Origin: Odiellus spinosus
Lineage: Eukaryota; Arthropoda; Arachnida; Opiliones; Phalangiidae
Direction: 5' to 3'
Length of the DNA: 64,000 nt
Assembly: GCA_963920705.1 (NCBI GenBank)
Contig: OY987227.1
Coordinates: 22,159,434-22,223,433 of the forward strand
Part shown: positions 22,394 to 33,066 of the stretch, one piece after another
Layout of the letters: each line of letters opens with the position of its first letter
Numbering within the stretch: the stretch's first letter is position 1
Notes under the pieces: generated by a model
Database searches by the model: none
Told to the model about the DNA's origin: nothing
What the model saw: the letters and a program-made list of their open reading frames with translations, nothing else
Position numbers and translations under genes: made by a program

Positions 22394-23689
22394 AACATAA
22401 AAAGTCAAAATTCCCGGGATTTCGTTAGGAGCAATGAAAAGCCACCGATTTAATTTTTTTATTCTTCTTCTTCTTTATCTAGCAGAAATTACTTCTGAAA
22501 CTTGATAAAACCATGGAACAACAAAAGGACACAATGGGCTGCTGCTTTCAAAATCGATAGAAAATAAAAAGCGTGGAAACACAAGTGGATAAAAAAACGT
22601 AAAAGATAAAAAGAACAGGCCAGGGACCATCTTTCCATTCTGGCATAAAGAAAAAAAATAAAATGGCATCTATCTCTAACACAGAAAACACAAGAAAAAA
22701 AAGGTACAAACTTTCCCTTGATATAATATATAATGAAAAGAGAGAGAAATAGCTAACGTCGTACTAAAGTTTTAGTGAATGAAAATCAAAACAAGATTAC
22801 TAAACAAAAACTCTCGTCAAGCGAGAGAGAGAAAAAAAAATCGCCAGAAATATCTGGTAATAAGGTAAGGATTATACGTTCATCCTTGGAACCTAGTAAG
22901 GATTCTAATATAAAACCCGGTTTTACAATGAAGAGTTGGGTTCCTTTCAAGAAAGGAACAGAAAACTAACCAAATCAGGAAAGGAAATTTATACAAGATA
23001 CTATTTGAACAAAGAGTTTCACTTAATTTAAATTTGTGCCGGAAACTTTGAGCGTCGCGTGTTCTACCCAGACTATAAAGAACAGGCTGTCCAAAAGAGC
23101 TAATGTTCTGGTAAAGAATTCGTTTATTTCAGTTCATTGCTTTGAATCAACCAAATAAAGCACGAGTACTATTGCACTTATTGTACCAGATTAGCGATAA
23201 AAAGCAGGAACTTATTGCCGTACGGGACTTTTAACAAGACATACAAAATGCAGGATAAAAATCAATTACTAATTCGCAACATTTGTACCAGCAGCGCGAC
23301 TCTGCGAAACAAAGTATATAGGAAATGGAATGAAAAGCTTATCGGTCAAACGAAGTCATACATCGCGCCAATGTACCCTTTCACCCAAAGAAACCAAAAA
23401 TAAAGTGTTGCAAAGGGATAGTCGCAAAGTTTTAATTGTCGAAATAAACCCCTTTTTTTTTTAAGGGTAGGGTAAAGAGGATTCGATTCTATAGCCTATT
23501 ACTAAAAATAATACATGAATGCGTAGTAAAACCCAGTGTACAAAGGGGAGGTAATTGACGTATACGTTCGCGTTCTTCGTACAATTCCTTAAGCCTAAAT
23601 AAAAAAACAAGACTACCCCTTTAACCAACGAAATTGTCGATTTCGTTAGAGCAATGAAAAGAAACTCACCCCCTCCACTTTAATTCTGT
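21867..23689. other. Unassigned; 45-base A run
   Basis: An A run occupies 22348-22392, the longest homopolymer in the window. Frames at 22475-22669, 22775-22969 and 23215-23403 are Lys/Ser-rich or Phe-rich and unrecognised. No repeat partner was identified with confidence. Confidence 0.4.
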
Positions 23690-24380
23690 CCACTCACCAA
23701 CAACTCCACCCTAAATCTCCGGAGAAAGAAAAGCAAAAACTAAAAAGAACCGCGAGAGGAAGAAGAAGCGAAAGAAAGAGAGAAAATCCTTAAAAACTGG
23801 GAGGGTGAGAAGGAAAAATCCGCAATTCTTCCCTTTTTGGTCTTTTGGTGACAAAATATCCATTCCAACCCCCGCACCATCACGCGCCATTCTTTTAGAG
23901 CTTCAATCCTCGAATCCCGCGAACCTCTCGCCCGTCTCCCGAGATTCGGAAAGGGTCACATCATTTTCCAAAAACCGCGTTTTCTCTCTCTCTCCTCTCC
24001 TCTCTCTCACACGCGCGCCACGCGATGTCGACAAAGTTTAGCGACAGATTTTTCCCAGAGTCGCGAACGGGAAGAGAAAGTGGAAAATTGGCCTTGTCTT
24101 CATAAAACTGTCCCATTACAATGGCCATCCTCAAAAGGAGAATGGTTCCTATATATGGATGTATGGTTCCTATAGTTGGAGACGGGGATGGTGGGGTGCC
24201 TGCAGAGAGAGAGAGAGAGAGGAGAGAGCGGGGATTCAATTGTCCATAAACGCGATGGGAGAGCGTTTCGCGGGTGCTATGGGTAGAGAGAGGTGGGGGA
24301 TCAAAAGAGAAAGACAGACGTGAAGAGAAGGAAACCACAAAACGCGCGTCCAACATTGGGTTTCTTGACCCCGCGACGCG
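23690..24380. promoter_or_regulatory. CpG- and GA/CT-rich island (possible promoter)
   Basis: This is one of the few GC-richer stretches. It has strand-asymmetric purine runs (GAGAGAGAGAGAGAGGAGAG near 24205-24225, CTCTCTCTCTCC near 23985-24008), many CG dinucleotides and CCTATAAACTG near 24387. In animals such composition often marks promoters or GAGA-factor sites, but no transcript start can be shown. A 177-codon minus-strand frame (23961-24494) is open partly because of the low stop content of such DNA. Its translation has no domain I know and contains compositionally biased Ser/Pro/Arg blocks, so I do not call it a gene. Confidence 0.3.
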
Positions 24381-25199
24381 GCCTCCCCTATAAACTGTTC
24401 CAACTGCCTTTAAAGGAACGGTGAAATGACATAAAGTTAATAATCCCTGACGAAAAGATGACAACTGCAGCGGGGTGAAATTATAAATATTCATATTGGG
24501 TTGGTTGTTTTAACTCTACAGAAATAGGTTTAAATATTTTCTTCCATAAAAAACAAGTTGATATCCCTGTAACAATCCGTTTCAAAGATTTTTAAAGGGA
24601 AATATTAAGAAATTGACAGATTGACATTGGGTTTTTATCGTGAAAGTATTCTTCAATTAAAAATCGCGTCGCTTAGGTCTATCTAAAGTTTAGAAAATAA
24701 AATTAATATGATCGGAAAAACGTAACTTATCGCGCATTCTATAATAAGTTAACTCGAAGCTCCAGGCACGTTCGCAGATTGTGTAGAGATTATGCTAAGC
24801 AGGAATTTCAATCTCCCCAACGATCTTTGTAAAGGTGGAGGCACTGAACGGAACATGTAGCAACACCTATACAGCGTTCAAGAACCCAAACCTACCGTAG
24901 TTATTACTCCATGTTCCACTCCGTTTCCGCTATTTTAGGAATCAGTTAAAAGTAATTTATAATTTAATTATTTGTTTGTACAGTGTGTGTACTAGTTACG
25001 AAGATCCGAAACCGACAAAAAAAACCTTGATAACTAACTTCAATCTCCCTTTAAGATAAATTAATAAAATTAAGCGGCCCGCGTTGCGCAATTCCATTAA
25101 AGGAAACAAGAAAAGAGGTATCAAGTGGTTATTATTGGTTTATTTTTAAACCCTCCCTTTATAAATCGCCAGTTGGTCTCATTTTCGATCAAATCGAGT
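24381..25199. other. Unassigned sequence
   Basis: AT-rich single-copy sequence by eye. No supported feature. Confidence 0.45.
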
Positions 25200-25640
25200 A
25201 GCCGAAAAGACCTTCTCGAAAAGAATAGAATATCACTCCCCTCTTCGCTTTTCATTTCTTAATAAAGATCGAGCGGAATTCCAACCCCAATTCCACCCTC
25301 TTCCATATGCTTGTTCTTAAGTTTAAGTATTAAGGCGCGCTCCTCCCACTCCATAATCTCGGAGGGGGTTATACAAAGGAGAAATGCCGCTGCTGTGCCA
25401 CAGCGAGCTAAAAATCTAGAAGACGACCAAGAAGAAGAAAATGAAGAGCTATATACGTATACGGAGATACGGGAGGAGGAGAGAGGCACCCTAATAATAA
25501 GAGCATAAAAGGAAGGGAGAGAATGAGAGAGTGGAACGATCGTATCCGTCTTCGTATCGTATAAAAATTTTCCACGACGCGTGATCGTCTCGAAAAGGAG
25601 AATCGACTATGGTAGTAGAAATGACGAGAGATATGATAGC
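25200..25640. other. Purine-rich stretch before a minisatellite
   Basis: GAA/GAG-rich sequence (for example 25420-25530) leads into the 33-bp array. The frames at 25259-25489 and 25311-25508 lie on opposite strands of the same bases and neither is recognised. Confidence 0.4.
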
Positions 25641-25915
25641 TCAAACGCTTCCTCTTCCCGGTTACCTCTACGCACAAACGCTTCCCCTTCCCGGTTACCT
25701 CTACGCACAAACGCTTCCCCTTCCAGGTTACCCCTACGCACAAACGCTTCCCCTTCCAGGTTACCTCTACGCACAAACGCTTCCCCTTCCAGGTTACCCC
25801 TACGCACAAACGCTTCCCCTTCCAGGTTACCTCTACGCACAAACGCTTCCCCTTCCAGGTTACCTCTACGCACAAACGCTTCCCCTTCCAGGTTACCTCT
25901 ACACTCAAACGCTTG
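25641..25915. repeat. Minisatellite, 33-bp unit, 8+ copies
   Basis: ACGCTTCC starts units at 25646, 25679, 25712, 25745, 25778, 25811, 25844 and 25877, exactly 33 apart, and a decayed ninth begins at 25910. The unit contains CCCTTCCAGGTTACC(T/C)CTACG. Since 33 is a multiple of three, several frames on both strands stay open (115, 124, 151 and 166 codons). The plus-strand frame reads YAQTLPLPGYL repeats. Equal openness on both strands argues for a structural by-product rather than a protein. Confidence 0.95.
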
Positions 25916-27354
25916 CACGCTACCTCTATTTCCAGCTATATTCTCGCATACCATTGCAAGTATATTCTACCATATACTTTTAAAACTAAGCGGGATAATC
26001 GATGCGCTAGTTTTAGTTTTAAGTTTAGTAATCTGACTCTTTCTAAGCTAATTGCAAATAACAATTTATTCTAGAGAAAAGTTTCAAAAAGGTACTATAG
26101 CTCTGGTTTGCAACAATCTTTTGTTGTAACGTACCTTTCTCTGATTCTAAAAATTGAGTGCTATTTAGAAACTAAAATCCCAACTTTATAGACTTCAACC
26201 TCATTACGAGCCCCCCGAGTTGTTTGGGCTATTCTTAAAATTAGTAAAATGCAAATTAGGCGCTAATTATCCCATTAAAGTATACTACAATAGTCCGAGT
26301 GTATAAAAATTTAATTCCGGAGACAACTCCGTATCTTAATCCTCCATGGTATAGAAATAGCCTGACATAAAAGCATATTCCGGCGCGCCTTTTACGACTT
26401 TTCTAAGGGTGTCAGCGACTCCTCTTGGTCGCGGCAGTCGTCGAGAGCCTTAAAGAGCGTCGCGTCACCGCTTCTTAATATAATCGGAACGAAGGAGAGA
26501 AAGCGGACTTCCCAAAATTTCTAGATTATAATATAATAATAAGCAAGAATAGAAAGAGGGGGCGGAAAAGACCGGAGGGAAGGAATTAGGATAGTTTGAA
26601 AAGCTACGCGTTAGAAATCGCTTATGCCTCGCGTCATTCTCCGTAGTTTAATCGGATAAAGTTATATATATATAAAGGAGCTCTCTATAAGACACTCTCG
26701 CGTATGAGGGGAGCTTCGGGTGGAAGATTCTACGGTATAATTATATACAACGCAGAAACGTGACGACGCAATCATATTGGCTACTAGCGCCGCAACGTAC
26801 CATCAAACCTAACAACTATAAGTTTCCCATACCCTTTGGTTTTAATCTAATGGGAGAAAATTTCGAGATGGCTCTATAACTATATAAATTCAGTCGAAAT
26901 CGGTTTGATTTTCCAGCGCGCAGAAATGAATAATACTAACATCTATATCCCTTGGAAATCATATCAAAGGTAGAATTATTTGTGATGAAAACTCCGGAAA
27001 ACTCTGAAATTAAATTGCAACTATGGGGGTGTATATAACCAAGAAGAACATTTCTATTTCAAAAATAAAATGAAAAGATTGAGACAATATCCGGCCTCGT
27101 TTCCATTCCAGTACCCTAATATAGCCTACCTGATCAAAATAGCTCAAAACGCTTCAAGTTTTCAACTTGAAACTTGTTCAGTCAATTGAGTTTAACAACA
27201 GTTTTGGAAATGTTAAATTTCAAAGGGGATAAATGTAGCGATATTTCCTACAAATATCTAATTGAAAAGCTGATTTGAACATTCAAAAATAGTATTAATT
27301 ATGAGTAATAATTAAAAATATAAAAACAAAATTCCATATTCAAAATTTTAAATA
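25916..27354. other. Unassigned; CpG-rich patch at 26380-26480
   Basis: Mostly AT-rich. The patch 26380-26480 has GGCGCGCC, TCGCGGCAGTCGTCGAG and several other CG steps and could be regulatory, but nothing specific supports that. A TA run lies near 26664-26673. Confidence 0.4.
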
Positions 27355-27700
27355 TCTTTGAGTCGACGCGTTTTTAAGAAACTTAAAAATCAAAATTCCG
27401 AAAATTTATAGATTTAACTTTATATTTCACTTGATAACCCTGCAACGTAAGTTTCAAATAAAAGCAGTAGTTTAGGGTTTAATTACTTTCACGAAAACGA
27501 CTATGAAAATTTACGAAATATATTTTAAAGATGACATTAATTTTTTTCTAAGATAGCAATTTTAAAATATTAATTTTTTCTATAGTATTATGTATGTATA
27601 TATATTTTTTTGAGTCATATTTTAACGATATTTAACTTCAATTTCATATGATCTAATTGGTTCACTGACATCTAAGTCTTCGTGAATTTCAACGCAGATA
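27355..27700 (-). mobile_element. Family E fragment
   Basis: It matches 21458-21800 in the same orientation: CGTTTTTAAGAAAC, TTTCACTTGATAACCCTG, AATTACTTTCACGAAAACGA, then TTTTTTCTATAGTATTATGTATGTA. No TTAA end is visible, so the limits are approximate. It is heavily diverged, hence old. Confidence 0.55.
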
Positions 27701-27763
27701 AAAAACCCAACCCAAATAATAGAGATTATAAAATATTTCTGTAGTGCTGCAGCGATCGAGAAG

Positions 27764-27889
27764 ATGAAGAACATATATGGGCGTAAAATTAATACTCGCT
27801 TATGCTTAGCTTTGTTCTTACTACCAGTTCAAGGTGGAATAGACTATATGAGCTACCTAAAAAACCAATATCTTGGTGTGTATCCTTAA
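27764..27889 (+). CDS. Possible small secreted peptide or first exon (41 codons)
   Basis: The ATG has A at -3. The predicted peptide opens with a basic stretch (MKNIYGRKINTR), then a hydrophobic core (LCLALFLLPV), then small residues (QGG) where a signal peptidase could cut, and about 17 more residues before TAA at 27887. That is the shape of a signal peptide. A GTGTGT near 27876 could be a splice donor, making this a first exon. It could also be chance: the frame is short and no relative is known to me. Confidence 0.2.
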   Translation: MKNIYGRKINTRLCLALFLLPVQGGIDYMSYLKNQYLGVYP

Positions 27890-28125
27890 TCCTTGTAAAT
27901 GTTTTTAATTGGGTATTTTTTTAGGACATAAGATTAATAAAGATACCTTGTTACTCGCTTGTTACATAAACCTTTCTAATAATGTATGGTTTCAAACAGA
28001 AGAACTTTGATAAATTCCAAAGCTTAATGAACATGTAGTGACAGGGGAACGCTAGATACGGGTGATCTATATTTTCTAGATGTACATTTTTCGTGATTTT
28101 AAAAGGTTTAAGGAGACCCTTCGAC

Positions 28126-28405
28126 CAAGAAGGATCAGATAAGGAGAGGAAAAGTGGGGCTGCGTTGAGTTAGAGAGAGAAGAGCCAACCTCCCACTCGG
28201 GATATTAAATTTTCGAGGTATACTGTTGTCACGTGGTCGCTAGCTACCGCGTCTCATAAAGGATTCGTTTTACCCACGTGACAACAATTTACCACCAAGC
28301 ATCTCTACCCCCGTCTGTCCCCCGTTCTCCCAGAGTTGGAGTTTAGGCCGACGCAGTAGGAGCCGCGCCGTTCCCACTTTTCCTCTCCTTATCTGATCCT
28401 TCTTG
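28126..28405 (+). mobile_element. Family H MITE, copy 2 (280 bp)
   Basis: Ends CAAGAAGGATCAGATAAGGA and complement, with a perfect 7-bp duplication CTTCGAC (28119-28125 and 28406-28412). The body matches copy 1, including the GTTGTCACGTGG..CCACGTGACAAC palindrome. It lacks the G run and has a short extra CCCCCGTCTGTC duplication near 28309-28326. Confidence 0.95.
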
Positions 28406-28412
28406 CTTCGAC

Positions 28413-29074
28413 TAGTGCAAATTAATACTAATGTTAACGAAGTGCTTCATTATATTACAGTATATTTACTCCAGTTGCAATTAGAGGAGCACGTTAAGCC
28501 TAATTTGAAGTAAACTAGTAAAGCTCTATAATATAATGTAAAGCGGTTAGTAAAGGAGTTGTTTTGCTCAAGGTAAACTCGTACAAGATTGTAATAAATA
28601 CTAACCATAAATAAAGACAAACATTCTCCGTTTCTCTTGATGCGTTCTTATAAATAATAAATTATAAGAAAGTATACAAACGGTGGAATTCATATAGGAC
28701 AGTTGTTTCTACATTCTACCACAATTGCTACCACGAGTTTTATCGATTTCGAGGCAGCCTGCACGGAGGGAAAGTTCAAATAGCTTCAGTTTTAGTTTTC
28801 ATTACGGTACTTAATTTTAGGAGAATAGACTTAAAATTTGTCATTTTCTACACACTAAAACCAATCGTTAAATTTTTAATGATGATAGAGCCCTTTATGG
28901 CGCATAATTATAAAAAATTTGGTCATAAAATTCCAGACAATGATCTCTTAACACCTAGCTATAAAATCTAGAATATGATGGGCTACGATGGAGAAATGTC
29001 GTGAATTCATGAGGTCTACTTCTGGTTCATAGAATAACAATATGGCATACAATGATACCAGTTTTTTTTTTAAC
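28413..29074. other. Unassigned sequence
   Basis: AT-rich, with no supported frame or repeat. The TTAA at 29075-29078 begins the next element. Confidence 0.45.
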
Positions 29075-29078
29075 TTAA

Positions 29079-29649
29079 AGGGAGAATGTAACCTAACTAC
29101 AACTTATTGTCGATTCATTATATTTTAAATAGGCCTAATCCACCACTAAAATTATTTAAAGACAAATATTAAACTAGAAATAAATTTAAAACTTAGCTGG
29201 AAAATAGGCTTAGCTGGATTCGTGGAGATCCTAATTTCTTCACACTGAGCAATGAGCACAGGCCCGCGTTAGGGCGAGATCTCCACGAGACTTTCAATAA
29301 CACTCGATTGGTCGATGACCCTTCAATGCGAAGAAATTTAGGATCCCCATGAATCCAACTAAGCCTATTTATCCAGGTATGTTTTAGATTTATTTCTTGC
29401 CTATTTAAACGATAAGGAATTAATCCTTTACTCCTCATATAAGGGCCATCGATCAATGCCATTGGTCGATAGCCCTTTATATGGGGAATGCAGGATCTCC
29501 ATGAATCCAACTAAGCCTATTTTCCGGGAAAGTTTCAGATTTATTTCTAATTTAATATTTGCCTAATTTTTTTCTTACTGGTGGATTAGGAATATTTAAA
29601 CGAAAAGGAATCGATAAAAAAAAATCAATTGATAGGTTGCATTCTCCCT
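29079..29649. mobile_element. Family D foldback MITE, copy 2 (571 bp, extended)
   Basis: TTAA flanks both ends (29075-29078, 29650-29653). Ends are AGGGAGAATGTAACCTAA and GGTTGCATTCTCCCT. It is longer than copy 1 because the right half carries a second internal block: the sequence GGATC(T/C)CCATGAATCCAACT and AAGCCTATTT appears at about 29342 and again at about 29489, separated by a CATATAAGGGCCATCG..CGATAGCCCTTTATATG palindrome. A 105-codon minus-strand frame inside is a by-product. Confidence 0.9.
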
Positions 29650-29653
29650 TTAA

Positions 29654-30471
29654 GATATTCTATTCTATTTTGCGCACTTTTTTATTTCATAAATTTTAAC
29701 AAAATGCCTACACTGATGATTAAAATTATCTACTGGTTATCCAGGGCTCGATTTGAAAATGAAATTAACTTGTTTGGCGCGAGATCAATTTGACTAGGAT
29801 GATGGAATTCAGCCAGATTGCGTTTCTACTTTAAATGAGTTCTGTTCGAAAGTTGTCGTGGTATTAGAAAAGCTGACGCGTATTAATAAGGATATGTTAA
29901 ACGTCGTAGAAAATAAAGTAGTCTTAAACACGAATACGACTAGTTTCCTTGATATTTCAAATCTTCAATAACGACGAAAAGTAACGAGCTGAGGATACGG
30001 AAAAAAAAAATGTTACGTACACCGGTAATTTTCTTTCCAGAAAAATGGTAATATCAAGATCAGAACGATAATAAAGCTCAATTTAACTTAGCCGGAGGCA
30101 AAAAAAAGGGAGAGAGAGAAAGTGAGAGTGTTTTCCGAATTTGTAATCAGTTTGAAAGCAGGCGGAAAAAATTGCAGAAATCGAACCAACTGACTATCGT
30201 CTTTACAACAAGTATATTAAAAAAATTTCGAGTCTTTTGAAAAATATATAAATAATAATAAAAAAAAGGAAAAACACTACCGGTATCCCAAACTCTCAAT
30301 TTTTCTCCTCGCGTAATTCCTTGGGGTAAAGCCTCATTGCGTTTAAAAGCATTTTTACGGCGATTTCTCCTAACTACGAAGGGCCTGAGAAAAAAAAAAA
30401 GAAATACTAAGATACCTTTTTTAAAGAGTTATTTGCCCCAATTTTTTGGTAGTAAGTGTAGATACACTTTA
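29654..30471. other. Unassigned sequence
   Basis: AT-rich, with a GA-rich stretch near 30110-30130 and A-rich runs near 30000 and 30260. No supported feature. Confidence 0.45.
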
Positions 30472-30734
30472 ACTACGGTTACGCTAGCATTTCTTAATCG
30501 ATTTGAAACGGTACAATCAAACCGATATTCAAATCGCCAAGAATCGTTTTAAGCTTCAAGAGTTCATACATTATCTTTATAAATCGATTTATCGTATAGC
30601 TTCATCTATCGCTTGTTGAAATCTAATCGGTAAGAAACTGGTTCCCGAAGCAGTTTCGAGAAATCGAATCAAATTTATTAGAAAAGAGACGACTTCCCGT
30701 TCAAATCGATTCCAAGGGCTAGTATGAACGCGGC
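30472..30734 (+). mobile_element. Family A MITE, copy 2 (263 bp)
   Basis: The left end ACTACGGTTACGCTAGC and right end CTAGTATGAACGCGGC pair over 17 bases and continue as TT(C/G)..AATCGATTTGAAACGG on both sides. TA lies on each side (30470-30471 and 30735-30736), which defines a TA target duplication. The interior has CCGATATTCAAATCGCCAAG and GGTTCCCGAAGCAGTTTCGA. Frames on both strands overlap it but are not conserved beyond the element. Confidence 0.85.
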
Positions 30735-30736
30735 TA

Positions 30737-31067
30737 AAGTGTTTAGTGTCAATGTAGCTAATGTTAAACCTTAAAGTAGACACGCAATACGACTCGATTA
30801 GGGGCTTGTCAAATTGATCTCGCAAATATCATCTTCAGAAATTGGAAATAATCACGAAGTTGTGTTTGCATGCAAGTGATGTCGGTTTTACTTTTGCATT
30901 TAAATATGATCCCATGGAAATAAGAGAGAAACAGGGCTTTCCCAACGAAGAAAAATCGGAAAATATTACTCAAAATTCATTTAAATTCGTGTCAATGTTG
31001 TCACTAGACAGACAACTAAAAATTAAGACCTCTGTCTGAACCATCGAAATTGGTGCATCTTTATATT
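30737..31067. other. Unassigned sequence
   Basis: A 65-codon plus frame (30842-31039) is unrecognised. No repeat partner. Confidence 0.45.
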
Positions 31068-31075
31068 GCAGGTAT

Positions 31076-31238
31076 CGAGGGGGCAGACACTCGCGAACTC
31101 AGGTCTAAAAAAGTATTGAACTCTTTGTACTATCAAAGCTGAACTCGGAGTTCATAAGAGTTCGAACCCAATGTACTATCAAAGCTGAACTCAGTGAAGT
31201 CAGGTGTACAGCATTATTCAAGAGTGTTTGACCCCTCG
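31076..31238 (+). mobile_element. Family G element, copy 1 (163 bp)
   Basis: Ends CGAGGGGGCAGACACT and AGTGTTTGACCCCTCG are inverted repeats. The flanking octamers GCAGGTAT and GCTGGTAG match in 6 of 8 positions, suggesting an old 8-bp duplication as in hAT elements. Inside, TACTATCAAAGCTGAACTC occurs twice (31128 and 31172). Relatives lie at 39977-40121 (reverse) and 52221-52347. Confidence 0.75.
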
Positions 31239-31246
31239 GCTGGTAG

Positions 31247-32147
31247 TTTTTAGGAAGACCTTAATTGAATAATATCAAGCCACTACCGCTTTAAACTTAA
31301 ATGCCCCCCTTTTTTTTTAAGGAAGAAAAATCGGGAGTGAAGAAATGGGTGGCTAAAATATATTAACTTTTTTCTCTTCTCTCTAGAATCTTGAGCTCTT
31401 CTTTTAAGATATATAAATCGATAAATATATCAAGAAAATTTTACGATTTTTCCACTGAGAGATAAAATAAAAATTGATATAAAAACGGAGAGAAAGTGAA
31501 CTTAAGTAAATTAGAAAATAGAATTACGTAAAAAAAGAACTTGGTTCTCTTTTTCCCCTTTTTCTTTTCAGGCCTTAACATCAATTTTGACGGATTTTCT
31601 TTAAAAATGAAATCGTTTTACAAAGAGGCAATTAACTGATTTACTTACACAAAGTCGGATAAATTATATTAGTTATAGAACGACACGCGACAAATTGTAT
31701 TACATTTAAGAAGCACTTGGGGATAATAATTTCACTATAAATTATTCAACAGTTTTCTCGGAAAGAAGATTAGAAACTTGTGTTTTTACCGTCTTTTTCG
31801 AGAGAAATTAGTTTTCGCTGATTATTACGCAAGCGGGAAGATATTAATTTTTAAATTATTATCATTTTACTCTGATAAAAGACGCGCAAGGTAAAATATA
31901 ATCTATAAACCTCTGATGACTGGGCCGCTTTAAAAAGTTTGGTGGTATCTATGGAAATATAAGCTTTGCCTTTGGGAATAAACTGAGAAGGGCCCGAATT
32001 TTAATCTTACATGAGTAATAAAATTGTAAATATTTGATTGGTGTTAAAATATGAAAATTAGGTTAATTCCGCCTTAAGAGTATTTTTTACCCTCATTAGA
32101 AAAAAAAATGCAGGTACAGTAAAAAAAAGTTTATAAATTTCACCAGA
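31247..32147. other. Unassigned sequence
   Basis: AT-rich, with runs of A and T. No supported frame. Some of the sequence after about 32040 may belong to the family E element into which the next element may have inserted, but I could not show it. Confidence 0.4.
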
Positions 32148-32443
32148 GCTACAATCACACTAGCATTTCCTAATCGATTTGAAACGGTAAAATCCAATCG
32201 ATATTCAAATCGCTAAGAATCGTTTCAAGCATCATGTGGTCGCCCATTATCTTTATAAATCGATTTATCGTAGCCTATAATCTATCGGTTGTTGGAACCG
32301 AACCGGTATGAAACTGGTTCCCGAAGCGGTTACGAGAAATCGAATCAAATCGATTCGAGAAAAGACGTTTTCCGGTTCACACGACTCTAGCGAAACGATT
32401 TGAAACGGTTTAAATACATTCCAAGGCCTAGTATGAACGCAGC
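32148..32443 (+). mobile_element. Family A MITE, copy 3 (296 bp)
   Basis: Ends GCTACAATCACACTAGC and CTAGTATGAACGCAGC pair imperfectly. The body contains CGATATTCAAATCGC, TTATAAATCGATTTATCGTA, GGTTCCCGAAGCGG and TTCACACGACTCTAGCGAAA as in the other copies. The flanking bases no longer show TA, so the ends have mutated or the target is different. The 74-88 codon frames across it are by-products. Confidence 0.85.
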
Positions 32444-32736
32444 TCAGATCTTCGAATTTTTTAAACAAAAAATATCCCCACAAATACTTGGTCATCACTC
32501 TGGTTACGTGGATATTAAACAGCCCTACCACTTTCTAGCACGTGATCGGTTGCGCACGCGCGGTTTTTTTCGTGAAAGTACTAAATTAAGAAAGGTCTAC
32601 CTTTCGTATGTAAATAAGGTATGATATACGAAAAAAAAAATAAAATTGGACATTTTCATTCTCAAAAACGAGTTAGCCCAGAGTTGCAAAATTTTGAATA
32701 CATAATCCATGGGCATTTGACAGCCTCAATTTAAAA
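32444..32736 (+). mobile_element. Family E element, left end missing
   Basis: The right end reads GACAGCCTCAATTTAA, and TTAATCCATGGGCATT-like sequence (ATAATCCATGGGCATT) precedes it, as at 57097-57142. The core TTTTTTTCGTGAAAGTACTAA and the palindrome GAAAGGTCTACCTTTC are present. The left TTAA end is not recognisable; a family A copy abuts it. Confidence 0.65.
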
Positions 32737-32785
32737 TAATATCGTTGTTCAATCCCGTTTTATATTAACCACGCTTTGAGAAAGA

Positions 32786-33066
32786 CAAGAAGGATCAGAT
32801 AAGGAGAGGAAAAGTGGGAACGGCGCGGCTCCTACTGCGTCGGCCTAAACTCAAACTCTGGGAGAACGGGGGTAGAGATGCTTCGTGGTAAATTGTTGTC
32901 ACGTGGGTAAAACGAATCCTTTATGAGACGCGCTAGCTAGCGACCACGTGACAACAGTTTACCTCGAGAATTTCCTATCCCCCCTTTCCACCCGAGTGGG
33001 AGGTTGGCTCTTCTCTCTCTAACTCAACGCAGCCCCACTTTTCCTCTCCTTATCTGATCCTTCTTG
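32786..33066 (-). mobile_element. Family H MITE, copy 3 (281 bp)
   Basis: It has the same CAAGAAGGATCAGATAAGGA ends with the body reversed relative to copies 1 and 2 (GGAACGGCGCGGC side first). The flanks AGAAAGA and ACGAAGA agree at 5 of 7, so the duplication is decayed or was imperfect. The inner palindrome with two CACGTG sites is intact. Confidence 0.93.

Noticed and set aside
23961-24494. 177-codon minus-strand open frame
   Set aside because: It lies over a purine/pyrimidine-biased, stop-poor island. The translation has no domain I know and no splice or start context supports it.
25641-25915. CRISPR-like array
   Set aside because: Repeats are contiguous with no variable spacers, and the genome is clearly eukaryotic. 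The same reasoning excludes the arrays at 13366 and 38278.
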